Part shown: one piece after another, positions 1-9,158 of the stretch
How positions within the stretch are numbered: position 1 is the first letter of the stretch
Layout: each line of letters starts with the position of its first letter
Assembly (NCBI RefSeq): GCF_004298145.1
Contig: NZ_SCRH01000003.1
Span: 1 to 64,000 of the forward strand
Source: Mycobacterium sp.
GTDB taxonomy: Bacteria > Actinomycetota > Actinomycetes > Mycobacteriales > Mycobacteriaceae
Length of the DNA: 64,000 nucleotides
Reading direction: 5' to 3'
Translations under genes and position numbers: made by a program
Notes under the pieces: model-generated
Databases searched by the model: none
What the model was told of the DNA's origin: nothing
Seen by the model: the letters and a program-made list of their open reading frames with translations, nothing else

Positions 1-148
1 CGTGGGCCGCGATCGTCACCGGGGGTGTTCGATCTGCCCGGTTCCTCCGCCGCCCGCCTCGTGGGCCGCGATCGTCACCGGGGGTGTTCGATCTGCCCGG
101 TTCCTCCGCCGCCCGCCTCGCGGGCCGCGATCGTCACCGGGGGTGTTC
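1..148. repeat. 59-bp tandem repeat (VNTR-like), about 2.5 copies
   Basis: The sequence repeats with an exact period of 59 bp: the string GGGCCGCGATCGTCACC begins at 4, 63 and 122. The first two copies are nearly identical, and the third stops matching after about base 148. The window opens inside the array, so more copies may lie upstream. The unit is not a multiple of three and carries stops, so it is probably non-coding. It lies upstream of glgP, in the position of a mycobacterial MIRU/VNTR locus. The stretch from 149 to 370 holds the glgP leader and no other gene that I can see. Confidence 0.85.
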
Positions 149-370
149 CAACTGTGTGCGGCCAAACCCGCGGTGTGCTCCGTGCGGAATGCCGCTCGTC
201 GGGAAACTTCCTGTCGTGGGGAACTTTCTGTGTGGGGAAGCTCCGTTGCGACCCCAGTAACTAACCGATACCCACCCTAGTCTTCGGTCACACCCCGCCA
301 AGGGAAGCGAACGAAAAGCGGTGTTCCCACCGCAGTGCGCGGGCCGGAATCCTCAGTAAGGTAGGGACGC

Positions 371-3028
371 GTGAAAGCCCTCCGCCGGTTTACCGTCCGT
401 GCTCACCTTCCCGAGCGTCTGACCGCGCTGGACCAGCTGTCGACCAACCTGCGTTGGTCGTGGGACAAGCCGACCCAGGATTTCTTCGCGACCATCGACC
501 CGGACCTATGGCAGCGGTGCGGCAGCGACCCGGTGGCGTTGCTGGGCGCGGTCAACCCGGCCCGGCTCGACGAGCTGGCGATCGACCAGACATTCCTTCG
601 CCGGCTCGATGAACTGACCGCCGACTTGAACGATTACCTGAGTCGCCCGCTGTGGTATCAGCAACAGCGGGAACAAGGTGCCGAAATGCCGGACGCCGTC
701 GCCTACTTCTCGATGGAGTTCGGCATCGCCGAAGTGCTGCCCAACTACTCCGGTGGCTTGGGAATCCTTGCCGGTGACCACCTGAAGTCCGCATCGGACC
801 TGGGTGTGCCGCTGGTGGCCGTGGGCCTCTACTACCGCTCCGGCTACTTCCGGCAGTCATTGACCGCCGACGGCTGGCAGCACGAGACTTACCCGTCGCT
901 GGACCCGCAGGGGCTGCCGCTGCGGCTGCTGACCGATGCCACCGGTGATCCCGCCCTGGTCGAGCTGATGCTGCCGGACTCCGCGCAGTTGCGCGCCCGG
1001 ATCTGGGTTGCGCAGGTGGGCAGGGTTCCGCTGCTCTTGCTCGATTCCGACGTCCCCGAGAACGAGCATGATCTGCGCGGCGTCACCGACCGCCTGTACG
1101 GGGGTGACCAGGAACACCGGATGAGGCAGGAGATCCTGGCCGGCATCGGCGGGGTGCGGGCGATCCGTGCCTTCACCGCCATCCACGGCATGCCCGCGCC
1201 CGAGGTGTTCCATATGAACGAGGGGCACGCGGGGTTCCTCGGCGCGGAACGCATTCGCGAGCTGATGACCGGTCCGGGCTTGGACTTCGACACCGCGCTG
1301 GCGGTCGTGCGCTCGAGCACCGTGTTCACCACCCACACGCCGGTGCCCGCCGGCATCGACCGTTTCCCCCTCGACATGGTGCGGCTGTACTTCGACGACG
1401 ATCGTGGCTCCGAAGACGAATCGGAATCCGGCCAGAAAGGCGCGACAGCAGATGCCACGAGCGCGCCCATGTTGCTGCCCGGGGTGCCGACGGCGCGCAT
1501 CCTGGCGCTCGGAGCCGAGGATGACCCGGCCAAATTCAACATGGCTCATATGGGCCTGCGCCTGGCCCAGCGGGCCAACGGGGTCTCGTCGCTGCACGGC
1601 CGGGTGAGTCGGGCCATGTTCAACGAACTGTGGCCCGGATTCGACACGAACGAGGTGCCGATCGGGTCGATCACCAACGGAGTTCACGCGCGCACCTGGG
1701 CGGCGCCGCAATGGCTGCAGCTGGGCCGCGAGCTGGCCGGGTCGGATTCGTTCAGCGATCCCGGGGTGTGGCTGCGCCTGAAGGAGGTCGATGCGGGCCA
1801 TCTGTGGTGGATTCGCTCGCAGCTGAGGTCACTGCTGATCGACGACGTGCGGTGCCGGCTGCGCCGATCATGGCTGGAGCGCGGCGCATCGGACGCCGAG
1901 TTGGGTTGGATAGCAACGGCTTTCGATCCCGAAGTGCTGACCATCGGGTTCGCTCGGCGGGTGCCGACGTATAAGCGGTTGACGCTGATGCTGCGCGACC
2001 CACACCGGCTGGAGCAGCTGCTGCTGGACACGGAACAGCCGATCCAGCTGATCGTCGCCGGCAAATCGCACCCGGCCGACGACGGAGGCAAAGCGTTGAT
2101 CCAGCAGGTGGTGCGCTTTGCCGACCGGCCGGAGGTGCGGCACCGGATCGCGTTCTTACCCGACTACGACATGTCCATGGCGCGGCTGCTGTACTGGGGC
2201 TGCGACGTCTGGCTGAACAACCCGCTGCGGCCGTTGGAGGCCTGCGGCACTTCGGGAATGAAGAGCGCACTCAACGGCGGGCTGAACCTGTCCATCCGCG
2301 ATGGCTGGTGGGATGAATGGTACGACGGCGAAAACGGTTGGGAGATACCGTCTGCCGACGGTGTGGCCGACGAGGGGCGTCGCGACGACCTGGAGTCCAG
2401 TGGGCTCTACACGCTGCTCGAGGGAGCCGTCGCACCGAAGTTCTACGAGCGTGACGAACACGGGGTGCCGCCACGGTGGATCGAAATGGTGCGCCACACC
2501 GTGCAAACGCTCGGTCCGAAGGTCCTCGCCTCCCGCATGGTGTGCGACTACGTCGAGCAGTACTACATACCCGCGGCGCGATCGCTGCGCAAGACGATCG
2601 CGCCCGCCGACGGCGCCGAAGCCGGCGGCGAGTTCGGCGCCGCCCGCGAGCTGGCCGCCTATCGCCGGCGCGCCTACCAGGCATGGCCGAAGATCGTGAT
2701 CACCGACGTCGACAGCACCGGCCTGCCGGACACTCCGGTGCTCGGCTCCAAGCTGACCCTGACCGCCACCGTGCAGCTGGCCGGGCTGGCGCCCGACGAG
2801 GTCACGGTGCAGGCGGTGGTCGGCCGGGTCGACGCCAGCGACGCGCTGCTGGAGCCGGTCACCGCCGAGATGTCGTATACCGGTACCGCCGAGGGAGGCA
2901 ACCAGGTGTTCTCGACGACAACGCCGCTCCCGCTGGCGGGATCGGTCGGATACACGGTGCGTGTGCTGCCGCAACATCCGCTACTGGCGGCCGGCAACGA
3001 ACTCGGTCTGGTCACCCTGGCCCGCTAG
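371..3028 (+). CDS. glgP: alpha-glucan (glycogen/maltodextrin) phosphorylase
   Basis: This 885-residue cytosolic enzyme should release glucose-1-phosphate from alpha-1,4-glucans using pyridoxal phosphate. The N-terminal DUF3417-type segment (about residues 1-120) and the phosphorylase body are typical of the short bacterial alpha-glucan phosphorylase family. The PLP lysine lies in the motif CGTSGMKSALNGG (around residue 640), followed by the usual NLSIRDGWWDE. An acidic, low-complexity insert near residues 340-365 (DDDRGSEDESESGQ) interrupts the body and is probably a surface loop. The GTG start is supported by GGTAGGG a few bases upstream. It corresponds to M. tuberculosis Rv1328 and converges on dinG with 10 bp between the stops. 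Confidence 0.93.
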   Translation: MKALRRFTVRAHLPERLTALDQLSTNLRWSWDKPTQDFFATIDPDLWQRCGSDPVALLGAVNPARLDELAIDQTFLRRLDELTADLNDYLSRPLWYQQQREQGAEMPDAVAYFSMEFGIAEVLPNYSGGLGILAGDHLKSASDLGVPLVAVGLYYRSGYFRQSLTADGWQHETYPSLDPQGLPLRLLTDATGDPALVELMLPDSAQLRARIWVAQVGRVPLLLLDSDVPENEHDLRGVTDRLYGGDQEHRMRQEILAGIGGVRAIRAFTAIHGMPAPEVFHMNEGHAGFLGAERIRELMTGPGLDFDTALAVVRSSTVFTTHTPVPAGIDRFPLDMVRLYFDDDRGSEDESESGQKGATADATSAPMLLPGVPTARILALGAEDDPAKFNMAHMGLRLAQRANGVSSLHGRVSRAMFNELWPGFDTNEVPIGSITNGVHARTWAAPQWLQLGRELAGSDSFSDPGVWLRLKEVDAGHLWWIRSQLRSLLIDDVRCRLRRSWLERGASDAELGWIATAFDPEVLTIGFARRVPTYKRLTLMLRDPHRLEQLLLDTEQPIQLIVAGKSHPADDGGKALIQQVVRFADRPEVRHRIAFLPDYDMSMARLLYWGCDVWLNNPLRPLEACGTSGMKSALNGGLNLSIRDGWWDEWYDGENGWEIPSADGVADEGRRDDLESSGLYTLLEGAVAPKFYERDEHGVPPRWIEMVRHTVQTLGPKVLASRMVCDYVEQYYIPAARSLRKTIAPADGAEAGGEFGAARELAAYRRRAYQAWPKIVITDVDSTGLPDTPVLGSKLTLTATVQLAGLAPDEVTVQAVVGRVDASDALLEPVTAEMSYTGTAEGGNQVFSTTTPLPLAGSVGYTVRVLPQHPLLAAGNELGLVTLAR

Positions 3029-3038
3029 GCCAGACCCC

Positions 3039-5063
3039 TCAGGCCGACAGACCCTGTTCCGAGCCGGCACGCAGCCGCTGCAGCGCCTCGCGCACCTGTG
3101 TCCCGTTGGTGGTCTGCCAGAACGGCGGCAGCGAGGCTCGCAGATAGCCGCCGTAACCGGCGGTGACCATGCGTGAGTCGAGCACCGCGACCACCCCGCG
3201 GTCGGTGACGCGGCGCAACAGCCGGCCCGACCCCTGCGCCAGCAGCAGCGCCGCGTGGCTGGCGGCGACGGCCATGAAGCCGTTGCCGCCGCGCGCGGCG
3301 ACCGCGCGCTGCCGGGCGCTCAGCAGGGGGTCGTCCGGGCGGGGGAACGGGATGCGGTCGATCAGCACCAACGACAGCGACGGCCCGGGCACGTCGACGC
3401 CCTGCCACAGCGACAGCGTGCCGAACAGCGAGGTCTGCGGCTCGGCGCTGAACTGCTCGACCAGCGCCGACGTGCTGTCGTCGCCCTGGCACAGCACCGG
3501 CGTCGACAGCCGTTCGCGCATGGCCTCGGCGGCCGCGCGGGCCGCCCGCATCGACGAGAACAACCCCAGGGTGCGCCCGTCGGCGGCGGTGACGAGCTCG
3601 GCGATCTCGGCCAGCTGTTCGGCCGAGCCAACGCCGTCGCGCCCCGGTGGGGGCAGGTGCGCGGCCACGTACAGGATTCCGGCCTTGGCGTGCTCGAATG
3701 GCGAACCCACGTCCAGGCCGCGCCAGCGTGCGTCGCCGTCGTCGTTCGTGCCGGCGGTCAGGCCCCACGCCGCGGCCATGGCATCGAATGACCCGCCGAT
3801 CGTCAGGGTCGCCGACGTCAACACCACCGTCGAACGCGCGAACACGCGCTGGCGCAGCAGGCCGGCGACCGACAGCGGGGCCACCCGCAACACCGGGCGC
3901 GGTGAGCCCCGGTTCTCCTCGTGCTCCAGCCAGACCACATCGGTGCGGTCGGGGATGGCCGGGCCGAACGAGGCCAGCACGCGTGACGCGGTGTCCGAGA
4001 TTTCACTCAGTGCCGCAACGGCTTCGGCGCGTGCCGACGCCGCCTTGGGGTCTTTCGTGCTGTCGATCGCGGAGCGCGCCGCGCTCGCCACGTCGCGCAG
4101 CGACGTCAGGTAGGTCGCCAACTCCTCGTCGAGACGATCGATGCGGCCCGGCGTGCCGTCGTGAATGGCCGCGGCGAAGCTGGCCGTCGTCGCGTCGAGG
4201 CGCCGGATCAACTCCGGGCTCGCCAACCGGCTGATCCGCCGCGAGGCGACACCGAGGGCGGCCGACGTCAGCTCCGCGGTGGCCACCGAGGTCACCCGGT
4301 CCACCAACTCGTGTGCCTCGTCGACGACCAGCAGCGTGTGCTCGGGCAGCACCGCCGACTCGGCCACCGCGTCGATGGCCAGCAGCGCATGGTTGGTGAC
4401 CACGACATCGGCGCGGCCGGCCTGACCACGCGCCCGCTCGGAGAAGCATTCGGCGCCGAACGGGCAGCGAGCGACCCCGATGCATTCCCGCGCGGAAACA
4501 CTGACCTGCGACCAGGATCGGTCGGGAACGCCGGGCTTCAAATCGTCGCGGTCACCGGATTCGGTGGTCGACGCCCACTCGGTGAGCCGTTGCACATCGC
4601 GGCCCAGGGCGCTGACCGCGATGGGGTTGAAGAGTTCCTCCTGCGGCCGGTCGTCGGCTTCGTCTCCGTCGGCCGCGCCGCCGTTGTGGATCTTGTTCAA
4701 GCACAGATAGTTTCGTCGCCCTTTGAGTAACGCGAACCGCGGGCGGCGCGGCAGCGCATCGGCCAGCGAATCGATCAACCGGGGCAGATCGCGATCGACC
4801 AGCTGGCGCTGCAGCGCGATGGTGGCCGTCGACACGACAACGGGGGAGTCGTCGTTCAGAGCGTGCACGATCGCGGGCACCAAATAGGCGAGCGACTTGC
4901 CGGTGCCGGTGCCGGCCTGTACGACCAGGTGCTCGTCGGTCGCGAAGGCCTGCGCCACCGCGGCGGCCATCTCCTGTTGGCCGCCGCGTTCACTGCCGCC
5001 GAGCGCGGCCACGGCGGTGGCCAGCAGCTCAGGCACGGACACGGACACGTCGGACGTGGTCAC
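3039..5063 (-). CDS. dinG: DinG-family ATP-dependent DNA helicase
   Basis: This is an XPD/DinG-like superfamily 2 helicase of about 674 residues, expected to unwind DNA 5'-3' during damage repair. Walker A is QAGTGTGKSLAYLVPA and the DEAH box is VVDEAHEL. Between them sit four cysteines (one in YLCLNK, three in CIGVARCPFGAEC) placed to hold the 4Fe-4S cluster of this family. The C-terminal helicase motifs include FGTLSLWQGVDVPG and QGSGRLLRR. I place the start at the GTG reading VTTSDVSV, just after the pncB stop (8 bp between). An upstream in-frame extension would overlap pncB by about 60 bp and looks unlikely. It is the Rv1329c equivalent and probably co-transcribed with pncB. Confidence 0.9.
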   Translation of the reverse strand: MTTSDVSVSVPELLATAVAALGGSERGGQQEMAAAVAQAFATDEHLVVQAGTGTGKSLAYLVPAIVHALNDDSPVVVSTATIALQRQLVDRDLPRLIDSLADALPRRPRFALLKGRRNYLCLNKIHNGGAADGDEADDRPQEELFNPIAVSALGRDVQRLTEWASTTESGDRDDLKPGVPDRSWSQVSVSARECIGVARCPFGAECFSERARGQAGRADVVVTNHALLAIDAVAESAVLPEHTLLVVDEAHELVDRVTSVATAELTSAALGVASRRISRLASPELIRRLDATTASFAAAIHDGTPGRIDRLDEELATYLTSLRDVASAARSAIDSTKDPKAASARAEAVAALSEISDTASRVLASFGPAIPDRTDVVWLEHEENRGSPRPVLRVAPLSVAGLLRQRVFARSTVVLTSATLTIGGSFDAMAAAWGLTAGTNDDGDARWRGLDVGSPFEHAKAGILYVAAHLPPPGRDGVGSAEQLAEIAELVTAADGRTLGLFSSMRAARAAAEAMRERLSTPVLCQGDDSTSALVEQFSAEPQTSLFGTLSLWQGVDVPGPSLSLVLIDRIPFPRPDDPLLSARQRAVAARGGNGFMAVAASHAALLLAQGSGRLLRRVTDRGVVAVLDSRMVTAGYGGYLRASLPPFWQTTNGTQVREALQRLRAGSEQGLSA

Positions 5064-5071
5064 TCCCTTGG

Positions 5072-6379
5072 TCAGGCCCGGATCTGCATCGTCGTGACCG
5101 CGGGTTCGCCATGCGACAAATTCAATCCCTCCCACGGCAGACTGCGCAGCCCGGAAGCTACCAGCTCGCGCGCCGCGCCGATGTTCGGTTTGGACACCAA
5201 CTCCCCGCCGCGGACCAGCGGGATGGTCAACACCCGCGCCGGTTCACCGACGTCGGGCTGCTGGCCGGCCGGATACAGGATCTCCTCGGTGATGATGCCC
5301 GAGCTGCGCGAGGTGCGCAGCGCCTCCTTACGCCCGCCGCGGGATTCCTTGTGGCTGCTGCGCTTCTGCACCACCAGGCCGTCCACTTCGACGAGCTTGT
5401 AAACCATGTTCGCCGTGGGCGCGCCCGAGCCCGTCACCAGCGACGTGCCGACGCCGTAACTGTCCACCGGCTCGGCGGCCAGCGCGGCGATGGAGAACTC
5501 GTCGAGGTCACCGGAGACCACGATGCGAGTCCGGGTGGCTCCCAGCTCGTCGAGCTGCTGACGCACCTGGCGGGCCAGCACCCCCAGCTCACCGGAGTCG
5601 ATGCGCACCCCACCGAGGCCGGTGCCGGCGGCGGTCACGGCGTTGGCCACCCCGGTCGTCACGTCATAGGTATCCACCAGCAGGGTGGTGTCGACGCCGA
5701 GCGCCTCAACCTGTGCCCGAAAGGCCGCCAATTCGGTCGATTCCGTGGGGGTGTCGGTGCGCGCGTGCAGCATGGTGAACGCGTGCGCGGAGGTGCCCTC
5801 GGCCGGTATTCCATAGCAGCGCCGGGCCTCCAGGTTGGAGGTTGCGGCGAAGCCGGCGATGTAGGCGGCACGGGCCGCGGCGATCGCCGCGTGTTCATGG
5901 GTTCGCCGTGATCCCATCTCGATCAGCGGGCGCCCCCTGGCCGCGCTCACCATCCGGGCGGCGGCGGACGCGACCGCGGTGTCGTGATTGAAGATGGACA
6001 GCGCCAGCGTTTCGAGCACCACGCATTCGGCGAATGTCCCGTTCACCGACAGCACCGGGGATCCGGGGAAATACAGCTCGCCTTCGGCGTAGCCGTCGAT
6101 GTCACCGCCGAACCGAAAATCACGCAAGTACCGCAACGTATCTGGGTCGAGGAATTGCCCCAGCGACTGGCAGGCCTCGTCGTCGAAGGTGAACTGCGGC
6201 AGCGCCTCGAGCAGCCGGCCGGTTCCGGCGACCACGCCGTAACGACGCCCTTCGGGAAGGCGGCGGGCAAAGAGTTCGAAGGTGGTCCGGCGATTGGCGC
6301 TGCCGTCCCGCAACGCTGCCGCTAACATCGTCAACTCGTACTTGTCGGTCAGCAGCCCAGTGACGACCGGGTCGTTCAT
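5072..6379 (-). CDS. pncB: nicotinate phosphoribosyltransferase
   Basis: This 435-residue enzyme makes nicotinate mononucleotide from nicotinate and PRPP, the committed step of the Preiss-Handler NAD salvage route. The N-terminus LLTDKYELTMLAAAL, the central IEMGSRRTHEHAA and the C-terminal phosphate-binding section with SGDLDEFSI and YGVGTSLVTGSGAP are family hallmarks. The length fits mycobacterial PncB1 (Rv1330c). It is divergent from clpS across a 66-bp intergenic region and precedes dinG on the minus strand. Confidence 0.93.
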   Translation of the reverse strand: MNDPVVTGLLTDKYELTMLAAALRDGSANRRTTFELFARRLPEGRRYGVVAGTGRLLEALPQFTFDDEACQSLGQFLDPDTLRYLRDFRFGGDIDGYAEGELYFPGSPVLSVNGTFAECVVLETLALSIFNHDTAVASAAARMVSAARGRPLIEMGSRRTHEHAAIAAARAAYIAGFAATSNLEARRCYGIPAEGTSAHAFTMLHARTDTPTESTELAAFRAQVEALGVDTTLLVDTYDVTTGVANAVTAAGTGLGGVRIDSGELGVLARQVRQQLDELGATRTRIVVSGDLDEFSIAALAAEPVDSYGVGTSLVTGSGAPTANMVYKLVEVDGLVVQKRSSHKESRGGRKEALRTSRSSGIITEEILYPAGQQPDVGEPARVLTIPLVRGGELVSKPNIGAARELVASGLRSLPWEGLNLSHGEPAVTTMQIRA

Positions 6380-6432
6380 TCCATAACGGTATCGGCTGCC
6401 ATCTGGGCTCGGTAACGTCGTGCATCCCTCGG

Positions 6433-6438
6433 TATCGT
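6433..6438 (+). promoter_or_regulatory. probable -10 element of a leaderless clpS promoter
   Basis: TATCGT matches the mycobacterial TANNNT -10 consensus. It ends 7 bp before the ATG chosen for clpS, so transcription may start at the initiation codon itself, which is common in mycobacteria. No Shine-Dalgarno sequence precedes that ATG, which fits a leaderless message. Confidence 0.45.
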
Positions 6439-6445
6439 GTACGCC

Positions 6446-6751
6446 ATGGTTGTTATGTCAGCGCCCACCAAGCCGGGCACTACAGGACAACGCGAGTCCG
6501 CGCCGGTAGAGGTCACGGCGAGTCCCTGGGTCACGATCGTCTGGGATGACCCGGTCAACCTGATGACCTACGTGACATACGTGTTGCAGAAGTTGTTCGG
6601 CTACAGCGAGCCGCACGCCACCAAACTGATGCTGCAGGTGCACAACGAAGGAAAGGCCGTGGTGTCCGCCGGCAGCCGGGAGTCCATGGAAGTCGATGTG
6701 TCCAAGCTGCACGCCGCGGGTTTGTGGGCGACGCTGCAGCAGGACCGCTGA
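6446..6751 (+). CDS. clpS: ATP-dependent Clp protease adaptor ClpS
   Basis: This 101-residue adaptor delivers N-degron substrates to the ClpC1/ClpP protease. The conserved core [20 protein letters not shown] supplies the Asp-Asp-Pro-Val-Asn substrate-binding pocket. It is followed by [12 protein letters not shown] and the ClpC-contact strand. The start at [11 protein letters not shown] gives the same length as the M. tuberculosis protein (Rv1331). A GTG three codons earlier (6437) and an ATG three codons later (6455) are also possible. The DUF2017 gene follows after 24 bp, the usual mycobacterial order. Confidence 0.93.
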   Translation: MVVMSAPTKPGTTGQRESAPVEVTASPWVTIVWDDPVNLMTYVTYVLQKLFGYSEPHATKLMLQVHNEGKAVVSAGSRESMEVDVSKLHAAGLWATLQQDR

Positions 6752-6775
6752 AACTCGAGGCGCTGGCGATTTCCT

Positions 6776-7357
6776 GTGCGCAAATGGAAGCGCGTCGAGA
6801 CCGCGGACGGTCCCCGTTTTCGGTCCGCCCTGGCGTCCCATGAGGCAGCCCTGCTCAAAAATCTGGCCACCGCGATGATCGGCTTGCTCGATGAGCGTGA
6901 ATCTTCCTCGCCGGCAGACGAACTCGAGGAAATCACCGGCATGAAGACCGGCAACGCCGAACCGCCGAAAGATCCCACGCTGCGCCGGCTGCTGCCCGAC
7001 TTTTACCGAGACGACGGCAAGGACGCCACGCCCCCCGATGCCGCGGACAGCCTGAACGCCGCGCTGCGCAGCCTGCATGAGCCGGGCATCGTCGACGCCA
7101 AACGCGTTGCCGCACAGCGGTTACTGAGCACGGTCCCCGAGGATGGTGGCCGGTTCGAACTGAGCGAGGAAGACGCAAACTGTTGGATCGCGGCGGTCAA
7201 CGACATCCGGCTGACGTTGGGAGTCATGCTCGAGGTCGGACCGGAGGGCCCGGAGCGGCTGCCGGCCGATCATCCACTGGCCGTGCACTTCGACGTGTAT
7301 CAGTGGCTGACGGTCCTGCAGGAGTACCTGGTGCTGGTGCTGATGGGGTCCCGTTGA
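6776..7357 (+). CDS. DUF2017 family protein
   Basis: This 193-residue protein of unknown function corresponds to Rv1332. It is charged, with no signal peptide or membrane segment, and so is likely cytosolic. The order clpS-DUF2017-peptidase is conserved in actinobacteria, which hints at a link to protein turnover, but nothing in the sequence names an activity. It starts with GTG and ends 16 bp before the next gene. Confidence 0.85.
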   Translation: MRKWKRVETADGPRFRSALASHEAALLKNLATAMIGLLDERESSSPADELEEITGMKTGNAEPPKDPTLRRLLPDFYRDDGKDATPPDAADSLNAALRSLHEPGIVDAKRVAAQRLLSTVPEDGGRFELSEEDANCWIAAVNDIRLTLGVMLEVGPEGPERLPADHPLAVHFDVYQWLTVLQEYLVLVLMGSR

Positions 7358-7373
7358 CCGTGACGGGCGCCGG

Positions 7374-8423
7374 ATGAACGCGATCACCGACGTCGGTGGC
7401 ATCCGCGTCGGCCACTATCAGCGGTTGGATCCTGACGCCTGCTTGGGAGCCGGCTGGGCGTGCGGCGTCACCGTGGTGCTCCCCCCACCGGGGACCGTCG
7501 GCGCCGTCGATTGCCGCGGCGGCGCGCCCGGCACCCGGGAGACTGACCTGCTGGACCCGGCCAACACCGTGCGGTTCGTGGACGCGGTGCTGCTCGCCGG
7601 GGGCAGTGCCTACGGCCTCGCCGCCGCCGACGGTGTCATGCGCTGGCTGGAGGAACACGAACGTGGCGTGGCGATGGGCGAGGGCGTGGTGCCCATCGTG
7701 CCGGGAGCGGTGATCTTCGATCTGCCGGTCGGTGGCTGGCAGTGCCGCCCGACGGCCGAGTTCGGCTACCTGGCCTGCGCGGCCGCTGACGAGGGCACAG
7801 GGGGCGCAGCGATGGGTGTCGGGACCGTCGGCGCCGGGGTGGGGGCCCGGGCGGGAGCGCTCAAGGGCGGGGTCGGGACCGCCTCGCGGGTGCTGCCGAA
7901 CGGTGTGACCGTCGCAGCGGTGGCCGTGGTGAACTCCGCGGGCGAGGTCGTCGACCGGGCCACCGGTTTGCCGTGGATGGCGGACTCGATCCGGGAGTTC
8001 GGACTCCAACCGCCGCCGCCCGCGCAGGTCGAAGCGTTCGCTCAGTTGCGGTCCGCGTCGGACCCGCTGGACAACCCCCTCAACACCGTCATCGCGGTGG
8101 TTGCCACCGACGCCGCCCTGAGTGCGGCGGCGTGCCGGCGGGTGGCCATCTCCGCGCACGACGGCCTGGCGCGCAGCATCCGCCCGGCGCACACGCCGGT
8201 CGACGGGGACACGGTGTTCGTCCTGGCCACCGGGGCGGTCGAAGTCGAGCCCCCCGCCGATGCGCCGGCCGCGTTCTCTCCGGAGACGCGGCTGGTCGCC
8301 GAGGTCGGTGTCGCCGCGGCCGATTGCTTGGCACAAGCGGTGCTGGGCGGCGTGCTGGCCGCCGAATCGATCGCTGGAATACCGAGCTTCCGCGACGTGC
8401 TGCCCGGCGCGTTGGGCCGATGA
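7374..8423 (+). CDS. P1 family (S58, DmpA/NylC-like) self-processing peptidase
   Basis: This 349-residue N-terminal-nucleophile hydrolase precursor corresponds to Rv1333. The glycine-rich segment GAAMGVGTVGAGVGARAG and the later NTVIAVVATDAAL are typical of the L-aminopeptidase/D-esterase/NylC family. The likely autocleavage site is Asn237-Thr238, which would free Thr238 as the N-terminal nucleophile, by analogy with the Asn-Thr cleavage in NylC. The substrate is unknown. In M. tuberculosis the next genes are mec, cysO and cysM; here only 63 bp separate this stop from the rhomboid gene. Confidence 0.85.
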   Translation: MNAITDVGGIRVGHYQRLDPDACLGAGWACGVTVVLPPPGTVGAVDCRGGAPGTRETDLLDPANTVRFVDAVLLAGGSAYGLAAADGVMRWLEEHERGVAMGEGVVPIVPGAVIFDLPVGGWQCRPTAEFGYLACAAADEGTGGAAMGVGTVGAGVGARAGALKGGVGTASRVLPNGVTVAAVAVVNSAGEVVDRATGLPWMADSIREFGLQPPPPAQVEAFAQLRSASDPLDNPLNTVIAVVATDAALSAAACRRVAISAHDGLARSIRPAHTPVDGDTVFVLATGAVEVEPPADAPAAFSPETRLVAEVGVAAADCLAQAVLGGVLAAESIAGIPSFRDVLPGALGR

Positions 8424-8486
8424 GGAACCGGCCGAACGCCGCGCCGGTAGCCTTGACGGTGCTGGAAACACGCTGGAAGGGCAGCC

Positions 8487-9158
8487 ATGGGTAAGACCGC
8501 TCCGAGAGCACCCGCCGCCCAGACGAAAAAGCGGTCCACGGCGATGGTGGGCGCTGCCACGATCCTCACCTTCGTCGCGTTGCTCTACCTCGTCGAGCTG
8601 ATCGACCAGATGACCCGGCATTCGCTGGACGCCAACGGCATCAGGCCACTGGAGACCGACGGCCTGTGGGGCATCGTCTTCGCACCGGTATTGCATGAGA
8701 GCTGGCAGCACCTGATGGCCAACACCGTGCCGCTGCTCGTCCTGGGCTTCCTCATGACGCTGGCCGGGCTGTCCCGGTTCGTCTGGGCGACCGCGATCGT
8801 GTGGATCCTGGGCGGCTTCGGCACCTGGCTCATCGGCGACGTCGGCAGCAGCTGCGGCCCCACCGACCACATCGGGGCTTCCGGGCTGATTTTCGGCTGG
8901 CTGGCCTTCTTGCTGGTGTTCGGGATATTCGTCCGCCGGATGTCCAACATCATCATCGGGCTGCTCGTCATGTTCGTCTACGGCGGCGTCCTGCTCGGCG
9001 CCATGCCGGTGCTCGGCCTGTGCGGCGGCGTGTCCTGGCAGGGCCACCTGTGCGGGGCGGTCGCCGGCGTCGTGGCCGCCTATCTGTTGTCTGCGCCGGA
9101 ACGCAAGGCACGGGCGGGAAGGACGGCCGGCGCCGTGTCGCCGCGGCCCAAGACATGA
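8487..9158 (+). CDS. rhomboid-family intramembrane serine protease
   Basis: This 223-residue polytopic membrane protein has about six hydrophobic helices after a basic N-terminus. The catalytic serine lies in [11 protein letters not shown] (GASG motif) and the partner histidine in [11 protein letters not shown], so both members of the rhomboid dyad are present. It corresponds to Rv1337. The start ATG follows GGAAGGGCAGCC, a good ribosome-binding site. Its stop overlaps the murI start (ATGA). Confidence 0.9.
   Translation: MGKTAPRAPAAQTKKRSTAMVGAATILTFVALLYLVELIDQMTRHSLDANGIRPLETDGLWGIVFAPVLHESWQHLMANTVPLLVLGFLMTLAGLSRFVWATAIVWILGGFGTWLIGDVGSSCGPTDHIGASGLIFGWLAFLLVFGIFVRRMSNIIIGLLVMFVYGGVLLGAMPVLGLCGGVSWQGHLCGAVAGVVAAYLLSAPERKARAGRTAGAVSPRPKT

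Noticed and set aside
1..148. CRISPR array
   Set aside because: The repeats are head-to-tail without unique spacers, and no cas genes are present.
2..280. Short coding frames across the tandem repeat
   Set aside because: The 59-bp period shifts the frame in each copy, no ribosome site is present and the products are Pro/Arg-rich repeats.
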